A DNA stretch of 64,000 nt from Panulirus ornatus (GCF_036320965.1 NC_092251.1:2764001-2828000); one strand, 5' to 3'; counted from the stretch's first letter, positions 1 to 11,428 are shown. Notes: a model not told the origin generated them from the letters alone. Made by a program: numbers and translations.

Positions 1-237
1 ATTCTTAAGCATTCCGACCCTTAAAATTCCAAGTATAATGTCTGGTCTTTTACGACAAAACACAAACAAGGTCGTTGGTGCACCACATCCTATACAACAT
101 CTGCATTGTTAGATCACAGAGAACAAGGTCATGTGCATCACCTTGTGACCCAGTGTCATCACATGCATCGTCCCTTCCGACTTGGGAGGAAAAGAGAATA
201 TGAAAGACGTTACTTCTCACAGAAACTTTTGTTCTAT

Positions 238-289
238 CCCCCCCCCCCCTCCCCCGCCACACACACAACAAACACACACACACACACAA
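238..289. repeat. C-run followed by CA repeat
   Basis: A run of 12 C (238-249) and further C-rich sequence leads into an interrupted CA repeat (258-289). It is simple sequence; the open frames crossing it are composition artefacts. Confidence 0.9.
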
Positions 290-539
290 TGAAAAAAAAA
301 ATATTTCCATATCATCATCATAAGCCGAAGGTAAATGACTATATAGTACCTTCCAATGCCGCCTTTCATCTGACAGTAGCCTCCAAAATACTTCCTCAGC
401 CATGGTTCCTCAAGAAAGAAAAAAAAAAGTTCTATTCAGGCCATAGTTTCCCTGGATCACTTGGCTGCATGCGACCCCCTGGCATCAGTGCGGGACCCGC
501 AACAATCACCAAAAGAAAAGGTAGTCACTCTGACTGATG

Positions 540-1480
540 AAGAGGACGTCCAATCAAGAGACGAACAGTGATGTCTTAGGTTCCTCTGTGGGAGTAGCAG
601 AAGAAGAGATATTCCCCGACAAACACAATGCCATTAAAGTAATATACACAACGTAATGACTCGACAAACCCGCAAACAACTGAAATCCCAACCCAAGCCT
701 TAAGCTCCACTCTGCCAGATATACACCCAACCTGAAACTACATTCCCCAGTCATGTACGAGTTATACATTTTTCGTTTACGTTCTCTGGGCACCATCCAT
801 CCATCTCTCCAACAATACAAACATCGATTCATCTTAACCCATGACCTTTATACCTAACATGCAGGTCCCATAGCGAAGGCACTGAGCACTCACTCCCCAG
901 TTGTCCTTCACAAAGACATTCACATGACGAGAGTGGACATGGTTGGTTTCCTTGGCGTTCCAAGTACCCCATAAAAGGAGATTTCTTTTTTGCTTCTCCT
1001 TTCTATTTCCTTCTCACATTCTCATCATTCTAAATCTCTTTTCCAGACTGTTATCAATCATCTGTTGGATAACATTTTGCTGCATCATTCATATATTCTA
1101 AACGCTATTATTGTTGTATTCCGTACTGTTTTTACTCCATACCCTGACGCTCTCATTTCCCCGCTCCTATTGATGGAGCTACGAACGTAAAGTTCCACAA
1201 AGTAAGGGTGATATCATCTATCTCTTTCAATGCCCTGAAAAGTTATCCTTAATGATCTTTATACATCCATCTCACATACCTCGACCCACACGTAGTCATG
1301 CATGACTTGATAAATACAGGCACTCAAACCTATGAACAAGAACAAAGATATAGTATACAAAATTATACTCAAACACGCATAACCAGGCACCCATACATAC
1401 CCATACATACACATATATACTAAACTAAATGCACAAACACGTATACACACAAACAAGCACATATACCATTTCACACGCAG
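540..1480. other. Unannotated stretch
   Basis: Complex AT-leaning sequence with no recognisable gene. The last ~110 bases (from about 1370) are decayed ACAT/ACAC-type tetranucleotide repeat leading into the CA array. Confidence 0.6.
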
Positions 1481-1482
1481 TA

Positions 1483-1484
<2 letters not shown>

Positions 1485-1522
<38 letters not shown>
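1485..1522. repeat. (CA)n microsatellite
   Basis: Pure CA run of 38 bp at the end of a longer decayed ACAT/ACAC tract. Confidence 0.95.
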
Positions 1523-1523
<1 letters not shown>

Positions 1524-1916
1524 CAGCGATCACTTCACTATTTTCCAAACAATCGCAGTTTTTCGTTCCCTTTGTTAATCTCTCTTCTCCAGCCTGACTC
1601 CCTCTTTATAGCGTCTGTCTTAACGGGCTTCCACTTTTCTCGGAACTGCACAGACACCTATTGTAACAGCCAACACCGATGTTCATTTGTTTTTACAGTA
1701 TTGCAAGTCGTTTCAGTTGTAATACAAGTAATAAATCTAAAATTTTGCACCCTAAAGACTTTTTCCCCCTAATTCCTATTACCTGATTCCTTTTACACTT
1801 TTCTATAATTCCTTTTCGTGTCTGTGTTATGATGTTATAATTGAAATAAAACCTTATGTAAAATTTTGTCTCTTTTCTTCAAATATGACCGAGAAACATA
1901 TATTGTATTAATCATG

Positions 1917-2009
1917 TATTCTAATATTGGTTTAATAGTATACCCTATATTCTATTACGAGGTTAATAGCATATCCTCTATTCCAGTACGAAGTTAATAA
2001 CATATCTAT
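1917..2009. repeat. 31-bp tandem repeat, 3 copies
   Basis: Three units start at 1917, 1948 and 1979. Each opens with TATTC and carries GTTTAATAG / GGTTAATAG / AGTTAATAA at the same offset, then an ATA(T)CC/TCT end. Copies 2 and 3 are closer to each other than to copy 1. It is an old minisatellite with no coding sense. Confidence 0.8.
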
Positions 2010-2179
2010 TTACTTATGTATTTTGAATGTCATTTCATTATTGATTTTACTTCTCATTTCAACAATGTATCAGTGAAGAGTACAGTTATCAAACATGCAC
2101 CAGATATATTCACATGAGTATTAACTTACTAACGCATGTATATTTCCAAACATTTTTACATACATGCAAGAATGAGCAC

Positions 2180-2370
2180 ACATGTACATACTCATATATA
2201 CATACACATAAACACACACACATACATGAACACCTACACAAATCTCACACACTCAGAGACATAAAGACAGACAGAAAAGATGGGTATATAGATAAATGCA
2301 TAGATAAAGACAGATGTTAAAAAGACAGAGACAAATATAGGTTATGTATGTATGTATGTATGCATATATT
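2180..2370. repeat. Decayed tetranucleotide tract
   Basis: Mixed CATA, CACA, GACA and GATA motifs end in a cleaner (TATG)n run at about 2344-2362. It reads as a long decayed tetranucleotide array. Confidence 0.7.
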
Positions 2371-2580
2371 CCCCTACAAATACACTTTTTTTTTCTTTTT
2401 TTTGGATATACGCATTCATATGAATTTTCTGTTCATAGAAAACGTGCAAAAGTTATTCACTTCACTATTTCATAGCGTGCGACAAATTAAATTGCCAGCA
2501 CCACCACCCTATAGAGAACTGGAAAAGTTATTTAGAGGAAATATGCCTACCGTTATGGCGAGTAAATTTTATGACATTTA

Positions 2581-2620
2581 TCCCAGTATATGTGTATAAA
2601 TCCCAGTATATGTGTATAAA
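2581..2620. repeat. Perfect 20-bp tandem duplication
   Basis: TCCCAGTATATGTGTATAAA occurs twice in direct succession with no mismatch, so the duplication is recent or very small in age. Confidence 0.95.
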
Positions 2621-2624
2621 TCGA

Positions 2625-3430
2625 AATCAAAATTTTACTGAACAGAGGTTCCCTAAAAAAGGTCATGAACCAGCTGTTAACATGATTCTACATGAATGAT
2701 TAATAGAAACAATAAAGTGCACCTCACATTCAGTCTTTCACTGCATTCTCCCACGTCCTCTTACCCAGTTAGTGTGTGTGTGTGTGTGTATGATTACTAT
2801 TCCTACTGACTACTATTCATGTGTTTCACGCTGGTGGGGCCTTACCCCTTTATTCTTACTTTTCAAAAATGTTTCCTAGACTGACAGCCAATAAAAGATA
2901 TCAAATCTACATACACGTGTAGATAAGTGCCTTCCAGTCAAATATTCCCATCACACTAACGTTTGCAATATTCCTTTCTCAGCCAAGTAACGTTCACGAT
3001 GAATATTCCGGTGTCACTCAAAAGCATTCCTCAACACACCTTAAAAATATAGTAACACTGTGAAAAAAAATACATTAAAAAGAATTTGAATCTCTGTTTC
3101 TTAAGAGGTGTTCTCATCTTCTTTTTTTTTCATCTTGCATCTCCTCAGAGGATATAATAGGAAACATCAGTTGCAGGAACAGTGGCGAGGCAGCCATCAG
3201 CTCCAGGATCACTATGCATGGCTGGGCACAGGAGATGATGCATACCTTTTTAAAAGTTCTTTCCTTTACGTTGTAAGTCTTAGGTTTATTCCAAGGTGTG
3301 ATTTATAAGAAATAAGTAAAATAACTCCTACCACCAGCAGTAGTAACAATGATAACTTTGTAATCATTCGTTACTGAAGAATGAAAGTATACGAAGAGTT
3401 ACTACACTCGATATGGACACGAGTGCTGTG
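2625..3430. other. Unannotated stretch
   Basis: AT-rich complex sequence with a short TG run at 2772-2789. I see no gene, RNA or element signature. Confidence 0.6.
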
Positions 3431-3436
3431 AAAGTG

Positions 3437-3604
3437 GAGGAGGACAATACTGGTAATGAGGAGGTCAATACTGGCAATGAGGAGGACAATACTGGCAATG
3501 AGGAGGACAATACTGGTAATGAGGAGGACAATACTGGTAATGAGGAGGACAATACTGGTAATGAGGAGGACAATACTGGTAATGAGGAGGACAATACTGG
3601 TAAT
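3437..3604 (+). repeat. 21-bp minisatellite, 8 near-identical copies
   Basis: Eight exact-register 21-bp units start at 3437, 3458, 3479, 3500, 3521, 3542, 3563 and 3584. On the plus strand each reads as the heptapeptide EEDNTGN within an open frame that begins at an ATG at 3413 and ends at 3736. Only a few substitutions separate the copies: one GAC to GTC change, and GGT/GGC third-position changes. Because 21 is a multiple of three, open frames on both strands are expected without selection. The array lies directly beside the 3' end of the LINE remnant on the other strand, so it may be that element's terminal repeat. A coding role is possible but unsupported. Confidence 0.9.
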
Positions 3605-3619
3605 GGATGTCCTCAAGCA

Positions 3620-4215
3620 ACGTTCTCATGTACACCCAGGATGCTTATACTCTTTTTCAAGCTTACATGTGCTGTCTCCACTCGCAATGTCATAACTCCG
3701 TTCATTTCACTCTTCCATTACTCTTACATCGTGTAGGTACTTCTTTACATCTATTCTAACAAGTTTAGTACTTATATTCAGATCAAGGCCTCTGGTTATT
3801 CTAGCTTTGCATCTTCAACAGACCTGCTCACTGTCGGCGTCATCCAAGTGGCGCAAAAATTTCAAGATTGTGATAGAGTCATCCTTTACTCCTCTGTCTT
3901 ATACTGTGGATAAATGTATGGCCTCTAACCCTTTCTAGTGGCTCGGCTCTTAGTTCTAGTGCCGTCTTTGTTTACTCTCCAACAAGACCTCCTCTTTTAG
4001 TTCTCTGAGCTTCTTTAAGTAAAGCGACCAAACTTTAGAAGGATATTCTAGTTTTGGCCTAATGTAAGATGCAAACACTTCCATGAATATCTCTTTATCC
4101 ATGCATCTTAAACTATTCCTAATATTTACTTTGTCTCTCTCACTTTTCTTCCATGCCATGTTAGGGACGATGTCGAACCACCAAGTCCCTCTCACAAACA
4201 GATCCTTGCAGCTTA

Positions 4216-4222
<7 letters not shown>
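3620..4222 (-). mobile_element. Decayed non-LTR retrotransposon (LINE) RT C-terminal region
   Basis: The minus strand keeps one reading frame from about 4222 to 3620 that matches the C-terminal part of CR1/Jockey-like LINE ORF2. In order it shows EIFMEVFASYIRPKLEY..VWSLYLKKLRELK (about 4105-4005), corresponding to the family's 'YxxYVRPxLEYxxxVWSPYxxKdixxLE'; ILKFLRHLDDADSEQ (about 3885-3835), matching 'iYKiLhGfddvd'; and TRGLDLNISTKLVRIDVKKY (about 3810-3750), matching 'TRGHxxKLxkxxxrxdvRKyfFs.RVv..WN'. At least seven in-frame stops break it, but I see no frameshift in ~200 codons. The catalytic YxDD part is absent. A (GA)n array adjoins the upstream end at 4219-4282. Family assignment is from memory of motif patterns. 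Confidence 0.8.

Positions 4223-4282
<60 letters not shown>
4219..4282. repeat. (CT)n microsatellite
   Basis: Pure 64-bp CT array (GA on the minus strand). It lies at the upstream end of the LINE remnant and is translated as ER repeats in the minus-strand open frame. Confidence 0.98.
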
Positions 4283-4284
<2 letters not shown>

Positions 4285-4289
4285 TTGCT

Positions 4290-4980
4290 TCAAATGCCAC
4301 CTTACCATGTCTCCTCTCTCCCTATGAACATCTACATAAACTGTCTCCATCTTTAAACGGAGCACCAAATTCTGGAATCAGCATTTACAAATGACTTGGC
4401 CCTCTTCACTTCTGGGTCCACGTGCTAACATAATATTCCTTAATAATAGCATTCTGAAGCGCTTTGTCTTCCACCTCTTTAAAATTCCACTTACATTCGT
4501 TCCCTCTCAGTATTTCTCGTACGTGGAACACGAACGAATATGTTCTACTTCTTCAGCCTATGATATTCATTATTCACGATCATTTATGAATCTATATTAC
4601 GGTGAATAAGAGTGTTCTTATATTCATCTCGTTTTCTCTCCACATGTTCTCAGAGTGGATGATGAGGTAATGGAAGGACACACAAGATTCCATCGTACAT
4701 TACGCTGTTGTTCGCAATCCCAAATTTCACGAAATTGCTCTCTCGAAGACCTGCGCAATTTGGCAAGCAATTACTGGTAGGCAGGTAGTTCATGCATATT
4801 TGATCACAGTGACATGACGATAACTACATAATGGCCCAACAGTTTGTCCCACTCTTTATGAAACTCAGTAACGATACGTGAGAAAAAGTCAATACATATT
4901 GACAGGTACTCTTTGTGTGCGCATTTGGACCTGCCTTTGTTAGAGTAGCTTTACTGTCTCATTAATGGCACAGGCAAAGA
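4290..4980. other. Unannotated stretch
   Basis: Complex sequence on the far side of the CT array from the LINE remnant. On the minus strand I could not find RT palm motifs (no YxDD-like box) here, so the LINE homology appears to stop at the array. Confidence 0.5.
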
Positions 4981-4981
4981 T

Positions 4982-4983
<2 letters not shown>

Positions 4984-5052
<69 letters not shown>
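4984..5052. repeat. (TA)n microsatellite
   Basis: Uninterrupted TA array of about 69 bp. Confidence 0.98.
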
Positions 5053-5055
<3 letters not shown>

Positions 5056-5293
5056 TTACCCTCCTGCCCTAGAAGTCCTTACTATTTTCCATTGCGTGCC
5101 CGCAACGCTTAGGAAGCCGGCCACGTCCACAGGGTGGGACCATTGGTCATAAAGTGTATCATTTTGTGTGTATGGATATGTGAGGGAAGAGTGCTAGGCA
5201 ACTGTGTAGTAAGTCTTGTGTGTCTTCACTGCAGCAGCAGCATCTTGGCCATGAATGATGTTATGTTGATTCGGTGATGGCAAAGTTGTAGGA

Positions 5294-5656
5294 ATGAGGT
5301 GGTACGTGTCTCGGGTTATAATAAGACTACTTTCGCATCTTGAGCCATTTGTCATACTAATATTTCAAAGGATTACATCAAATATTTGTGACAGGCTCCT
5401 ACGCAGACGCCAACTGCATGTGGTCCATAAGTCCGGTACATACATGTCTCGGTGTCAGAGCCTATTGAATAGATCGACCGTAATGGGGTGTGCGTTACTT
5501 GAAGCGTCATCAAGTTTTCAAAAGTACCGTAAAGTTTTTATAAGTATCAATCACTTAAGGAAAGTGCTTAGGCAGTCACGGCAACACACACACACACACA
5601 CACGGTTTATGGATGAGACGTTTGCGTTTCCTTCAGATGTTTTTTGTCTGAAGTAA
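5294..5656 (+). CDS. Open frame of 120 codons, unknown
   Basis: Opens MRWYVSRVIIRLLSHLEPF and ends after a short CA-repeat-encoded THTHTH stretch. It resembles no family I recognise, has no visible splice context or signal sequence, and runs into a microsatellite. It is most likely a chance open frame, listed because its first ~95 codons are not simple sequence. Confidence 0.1.
   Translation: MRWYVSRVIIRLLSHLEPFVILIFQRITSNICDRLLRRRQLHVVHKSGTYMSRCQSLLNRSTVMGCALLEASSSFQKYRKVFISINHLRKVLRQSRQHTHTHTRFMDETFAFPSDVFCLK
5584..5602. repeat. Short (CA)n
   Basis: Pure CA run of about 19 bp inside the open frame above. Confidence 0.9.
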
Positions 5657-5659
5657 CCG

Positions 5660-6485
5660 AGCGACTACGTTATTTCAAGTTAATTCTTTCCTCTAAGTAT
5701 TACGAGACTACATTAGGCTCTGAGTGGCAGCCAGAATCTTGTTTGGGGATGTAAATCAGTACCGTCGCCTGAAAAAAAGAGAGTAAAATCTCATATAAAA
5801 CAGCGTAGATTTTCCTATACATCATTAGCAGTGCGTTTACGTAAGACGTATCTGGGATTAACATTAAGCCATCTTTGTTACAAGGAAACGTGTCTTTCTA
5901 GGAAGCGAGTAACAAGAAAGTGATCTCCTTATATTGAGGATCAAGTTGGCTAAGGAGAAAGGGAGGCAAAGGACCATCAGCATGTGGATGTTCCAGAGAA
6001 GTTATAAGACGTCTTGCCTGATGCTCCAGTCCTATCCAGAGACGAAGATTATCTGGAGAGTCATCATCAGACTAGCTGCAGCATGATGGTCATATAGCAA
6101 TAGAGTCTGCTGACCCCTTCTAAAGGCCAGTTCTGGTCTCTCAGGGTACGGAAGAGATCGCAAGAAAACCTTGAACAAGTACAGTTAAAGACCACAAAGC
6201 TAATTCCAGCTCGACGAGACGAAACTAGGAGGAGTGAACAGCGGTTCTCTTAGGAAATGGAGATTGCATGAGGGCTTGATACACTTTTCCAAAATTCTGA
6301 ATGATCTCGGAAAAAGTAAACCATGGAGAGACGTTCTTCAGCTACAAAGGAAGTGCAATCACCAAAAATAGAGGAACAGAATTTAAACCAGTAGATAAGA
6401 TACAAACATGGAAATATGTGTTATAAATATATTGATGAAATTAGAACGAAATGAAACGCGGAGATGGGTGAAGACACCATGGTTA
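5660..6485. other. Unannotated stretch
   Basis: Complex sequence of mixed composition. No gene, RNA or repeat signature seen. Confidence 0.5.
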
Positions 6486-6574
6486 AAGACACATACCCAC
6501 ACACACACTCATATGCACACATACACACTCTCTCCTCGTAATCACACTAACAGTAATCATCATAAAAAGCGAAC

Positions 6575-6639
<65 letters not shown>
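6486..6639. repeat. Interrupted CA tract then (CT)n array
   Basis: A broken ACAC tract (about 6488-6530) is followed after ~50 bp by a pure CT array at 6579-6639. Confidence 0.95.
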
Positions 6640-6642
<3 letters not shown>

Positions 6643-6934
6643 CATCATTAGTTTGTAAAACGAAACTTCTTCACCTCAAAATCTTCCTCCGTGAGCTGTC
6701 ATTAAGTGGAAAGTTAAGTAGACTTCAGGCCATTAAAATGGAATTGTCATCAGCAAGTCCAACAGAAGCACCTCTTTGTAGGAAGTCTTTTCCGCTGCAG
6801 ACGGCGACAGTTTAGTATTACACGGGATTTCCCCAACACTTTCTTCTCTTCCCGAAACATCTTTGAATGTTGAATGAATCAAACATAGAATCCCTTTTGA
6901 TGAGCTTATGATCCTAACTTGAATGCTATAGCAC

Positions 6935-7090
6935 AGAGGCCACGGATGATAACTAAAAGACCAGAACATGAATGACAACCTGAACACCAGAACACGGATG
7001 ATTACTTGAACAACAGAGCATGGAAGATAACATGAAAACCAAAACACAGATAATTACTTGAAGACTAACACACGGATGATGAATCCAATT
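6935..7090. repeat. 26-bp degenerate tandem repeat, 6 copies
   Basis: Units start at 6935, 6961, 6987, 7013, 7039 and 7065 in exact 26-bp register. The shared core is CACGGATGATTACTTGAA with an AACACCAGA-like spacer. Identity between copies is roughly 65-85% by eye. The minus-strand open frames here (VQVIIRVLVF-type repeats) are by-products. A further shifted, weaker copy may precede 6935. Confidence 0.85.
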
Positions 7091-7936
7091 CCGAAAATCT
7101 AATTGAGAGCACATTTTGCTGCTCAGGACAGAACACACAAACAGCATGTGGGGAGAATATTCTAATATAATAAGCGCAAGGTTATCTGTTGTATTTTCGC
7201 ATACTGAATGATACAGTCAACAAGAGACAGGCGGAATAATACAGAACAGAGCGATTTATAATACAGCAACACACAGAACAAAAATTACTATAAACCGCGT
7301 AATGTCTTACTCTGGTCTTCAAACGGATGCAACGCATTTGCTAGAGAAAAAAAAAAAAAAGAAGAGGAGAAGCCAATGAAACACATCGATTTTGGAGATT
7401 AATAGAATTCAATCTTTGCGAGGAGAGACTGGGATAAGGTACAGGGGGAAAACCCACATTATCTGGAAGTGAGTTCAGGAGCAACACACTGGCCAGGGGT
7501 GGAAATATAGAGAGCTACACTCTATTGGATCGTGTGTCGATACGGGCAAACTTACAGGCGAGCAATAACAACCTTCATGAAGTGGCGAGGGATCGCGAGG
7601 ATTTCACTGAAAATCGCCGGTCTTAAGGGCGCTTGTTACGTCGCAAAGCCCCCGTCGAAAAGACCAGTTTGTTGCCGACTGGTTGAGGATGGAGGGGGTA
7701 GGTGAGGGAGGAGGAACACGTCCCCCTCTGGGAATTCTGCCAAAGGAGGTCTGGGATGCTAGTAGGCAATGTTTCCTCCTTGGGATGGATGGGAGGAGAG
7801 GTCTAGGATGATGATGGTAGATATTTCCCCTTTGGGATACATTCTAAGGGAAGGTCTGGGATGAGAAAGGTATTCCACCTCCGCGATGCGTACTCGCGTT
7901 GTTTATGCATTTACGAAGTCGTGTGTTTACTATGAT

Positions 7937-7940
<4 letters not shown>
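7091..7940. other. Unannotated stretch with one A-run
   Basis: Contains a 14-A run at 7347-7360. At 7730-7880 a loose repetition of 'TTTGGGA...AGGTCTGGGATG' at about 60-70 bp spacing suggests an old tandem repeat. No gene seen. Confidence 0.5.

Positions 7941-8003
<63 letters not shown>
7941..8003. repeat. (TA)n microsatellite
   Basis: Pure TA array of about 63 bp. Confidence 0.98.
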
Positions 8004-8004
<1 letters not shown>

Positions 8005-8584
8005 GCTACCTAAAGTTTTTCTAAATCAAAATCAATTCCAACGAAGCAGCGGAAATACGAATAAAGCTGTAATTACGGAGCTAATCTTAAACATGATATG
8101 ATAGATGGACCTCTGTAAAATCCATAAACCAAACGGTAAAATGGCCACAAACATAAACTGTTGAAAATTATATTCCAAGTTCATTTCTCTGATACCAAGA
8201 AAGACATCAAAGTTCCTGATTGCCTGCCGGGGGCTTCGCAATTGTACCATTTTATTTTTTTTTCTCCTGGAGTTTTGGCATCGTGGAAATAATCAGGAAT
8301 GACCATTCCAGTTATAAAATCATTATTGGTTGCGAAATCCCTAAACCCACGCTCCGGCTAAACGAATAATATATCTGTTGCAAGTGAATGAAATTAACTC
8401 TTACAAAGATGAATGAATATTGATAAGAAATCATGATAGATTGAATTTAACGGTCGTGCTATGTTTATAAAGAGATGTTATGTATAATCATGAGTCATTT
8501 CAAAGGGCTATCTTCTTATCTTCAGAGATTTATGATTATCTGAACAGCCCATTCAACATGCACATATCTTTCTCTTTCGTGTGC

Positions 8585-8690
<106 letters not shown>

Positions 8691-8884
8691 TGGAAAGGAT
8701 CACAATTCTACGCGTTCAAGATATTCCTATGAGTCCACGGGGAAAATGAAACACGATAAGTTCCCAAGTGCACTTTCGTGTAATAACCACATCATCAAGG
8801 GAGACACAAGAGAGAAATATAAGTCAGTTGATATACATCGAAGAGACGAAGCTAGGACGCCATTTGGTAAACATGCCATTGTCT

Positions 8885-8922
8885 ATGTGTGTGTGTGTGT
8901 GTGTGTACGTTGTGTGTGTGTT
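8885..8922. repeat. Interrupted (TG)n
   Basis: Two TG runs separated by ACGT. Confidence 0.95.
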
Positions 8923-9044
8923 GACATATCGTTTCTTCAACTGCAGAAAATCAGGAAGGAAGGAATGAAAGAAAGAAGGAAGAGGAACCTACCCACGGTA
9001 AGGAAGAACATTACCATCATTCTAACTGGTAGAGGTGCACCAGC

Positions 9045-9090
9045 TTCTCCTCCTCCTCGTGTTCCTCCTCCTCCTCCTCCTCTTCTTCTT
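9045..9090. repeat. (TCC/TCT)n trinucleotide tract
   Basis: Imperfect CTCCTC run. It gives PPPP and LLL stretches in the overlapping open frames. Confidence 0.85.
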
Positions 9091-9463
9091 GCTCTACCCA
9101 GCTGGAGAAATGACAGACAGGAGGTGAGGAACCCTTGATATTACACAAGCCCGACCTACATGCAGACGAGCTTATGAAATTCATAAGACGCAACCCGGCA
9201 TTCTTCCTACCACGCCTTCAAAACTTTCAGCCCAATGCCGACACTTGAAATACCAAGAACACTCATTTTTCTTTCCTTCTCAGTAAGATTTCTTTTCCCT
9301 TTTTTTCCCTCTTCTTCTTCATATTCTTTCTTTTTTCTAAAGCTCGCATCTTTTTTTGGGGGGGTCTCGCTCTTTTGTTTTATAGCCGCTATGAATTCTA
9401 AATTAGTCTGTCGCATTTCAAGTTGGTAGGAGTGAAAAGTCTAGTTAATGTCTCACGGCTGGA

Positions 9464-9465
<2 letters not shown>

Positions 9466-9522
<57 letters not shown>
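9466..9522. repeat. (TG)n microsatellite
   Basis: Pure TG array of about 57 bp. Confidence 0.98.
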
Positions 9523-9525
<3 letters not shown>

Positions 9526-9770
9526 AATCAAGAATTTTCATTAGGTGAGTTTTTTTTCCATATGATTTTTTTTCTATGCCTTGTACATAGTGGGATATTC
9601 ACGTTAAATGTTTTAGTCTACGTCTTTATGTTTTTGAAAGTACAATCTCCTCAACGAAGGGTAAGGCATTTTCATGTGTTGGTGAGAAAAAAAAAAAGAA
9701 TTTTATGTAAAGCGAATTATCAAGCTGTCAAGGGAAAAAGACAAAGGTTTTATCGAGTCTACTTGAACCG

Positions 9771-9809
9771 CACACACACACACGCACACACACACACACA
9801 CACACACAA
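9771..9809. repeat. (CA)n microsatellite
   Basis: CA array of about 39 bp with one G interruption near 9784. Confidence 0.97.
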
Positions 9810-9926
9810 CACATACATACAAATGGCAGATACAAAGCAAAAACTATAATGACACTAAATGCACGGATCTTTATTGGATGACGCTTAAATTACCCAACCA
9901 CATACTCGAAGCATTTCGTCAATGCG

Positions 9927-9929
<3 letters not shown>

Positions 9930-9982
<53 letters not shown>
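9930..9982. repeat. (GT)n microsatellite
   Basis: Pure GT array of about 53 bp. It is on the opposite strand sense to the CA array 120 bp upstream, so the two could pair. Confidence 0.98.
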
Positions 9983-9984
<2 letters not shown>

Positions 9985-10069
9985 TTTGACGTACCCATCA
10001 ACTCAAGGAGCCAAACACGTAAAAGGACCCCGCTTCAAAAACACGAGAATCTTCATACTCTCTGACTGA

Positions 10070-10880
10070 TTTATGAAGAAGTGGCCTTGAATTACCTTTT
10101 GATAAAGATGTGAAAAGAGATAACACAAGAGAGACGTATATCCTGTCTCATCCAGACCCTTTCAACAGTCCTCTACCACAAGCCTGCACCCACCGAAGAC
10201 CACCATCACCACTTTCGAACCCTGAAGGTGAAGTGAGTGAGAGATGTAGCTAGCTACGCACGCTGGTGGTCGTCTTCTAACTTCTACAGTTATTCCGAAG
10301 TCCGACTTGTTTCTGCCAGCGGTACATTTACATCATCCTGAGGCAGGTTTGTTTGGGAACTTCTGTCCGCGAGGTGAGAGGTCATGCATCATCCTCGAGA
10401 CTTGTGTTGTTTTGTTCGTGTCGTGTACGACGTCTTTCTGGTGACTGGCCGGGTGGAGGTTAGCAGACAGCGCTGAGGTGGGAGTAATTCCTGGACTCAG
10501 TCTCTAATGTGTGCTGCTGTCGCGGTTTTGGAATTCTGTTCTGAGACGACTCAGTCCCCTATCATATTTACAGTTTACCGTTGTGGATTTACTCGGTCCG
10601 TACAACCATCGGCTTTTCGTCGTACTGCTTGTGAGAAATCGGATCTTATAGTACGATGAAACGTTGATCGTTGTACACAAAAGAACAAAACGTAGTGTGT
10701 CCCGGATGGAGGCCACAGTACAGCCAATCCGGTGTCATGAGACTCCAATGAGGAATGTTCATCATCAACTGTTTTGCTGAAGCTGGATGCTCAATAGCTT
10801 AATTAAGAGAGCTTTATCCTCAGTGGTTAAATAAGCTGCCGGCGCTTTGTTGCAGGAAGGCTATTTTGCCAGCAAGTGAT
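10070..10880. other. Unannotated stretch
   Basis: Complex sequence of relatively high GC for the window. No gene, tRNA or element recognised; a minus-strand 70-codon open frame (10504-10716) has no recognisable domain. Confidence 0.5.
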
Positions 10881-10885
10881 TCAGT

Positions 10886-10966
10886 GTAACCTAATTTAAC
10901 TTTTACTTCCCAGCCATACTTAATCTAACCTAACTTAATCAGCTTAAACGAAACTTACCTAACTAG
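10886..10966. repeat. Degenerate CCTAA-type pentamer tract
   Basis: Phased pentamers such as TTAAT-CTAAC-CTAAC-TTAAT (10919-10940), with flanking AACCTAA and TTACCTAACT, look like a decayed (CCTAA)n array, the complement of the arthropod telomeric unit TTAGG. Only a handful of units are exact, so this may equally be low-complexity AT-rich DNA. Confidence 0.35.
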
Positions 10967-11021
10967 ATCGAGTAACGTAAATTCGTGAAAACACACAAAC
11001 AAACATACCTGGTTTAGGGTG

Positions 11022-11056
11022 ATGCGTGCGTGCGTGTGTGTGTATGTGTGTGTGTG
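11022..11056. repeat. Interrupted (GT)n
   Basis: GT/GC/AT mixed run of about 35 bp. Confidence 0.9.
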
Positions 11057-11190
11057 CATACAAACACGGGGGTAAAAACATGGTTCATATATACAAAGTT
11101 AAGATATGGGTCAGACATGGGTATAAAGCTCTCGCTACGTAATACACACACGTACACACCACACACACACACAAACAAACACTCATATAC

Positions 11191-11192
<2 letters not shown>

Positions 11193-11258
<66 letters not shown>
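11193..11258. repeat. (TA)n microsatellite
   Basis: Pure TA array of about 66 bp abutting the degenerate minisatellite at 11259. Confidence 0.98.
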
Positions 11259-11260
<2 letters not shown>

Positions 11261-11428
11261 TGAAATCTTGCTCAACATGAAATTTTATTGAGCATGAGAA
11301 AAACTTTCTAAGCATCATGAAGCATTACTGAGCATAATGAAATATTCTTAACCATTATGAAATCACCATGAGAATCATGAACTCTTACTGAACTCCATAA
11401 AACATTACTATTATGAAAAAAAAGGCTT
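11259..11428. repeat. ~20-bp degenerate tandem repeat, ~8 copies
   Basis: Repeated ATGAAATC(A/T)TTACTGAGCAT-like units of 16-23 bp; the ATGAA start recurs about every 20 bases through the segment. Copies are strongly diverged with small indels. It begins exactly where the TA array ends. Confidence 0.75.

Noticed and set aside
3413..3736. Acidic repeat protein gene (EEDNTGN)n
   Set aside because: Kept as a minisatellite: no upstream promoter or splice evidence, both strands open, and the array adjoins a dead LINE.
5225..5245. CAG-repeat coding exon
   Set aside because: Only four CAG units and no open frame of substance around them.
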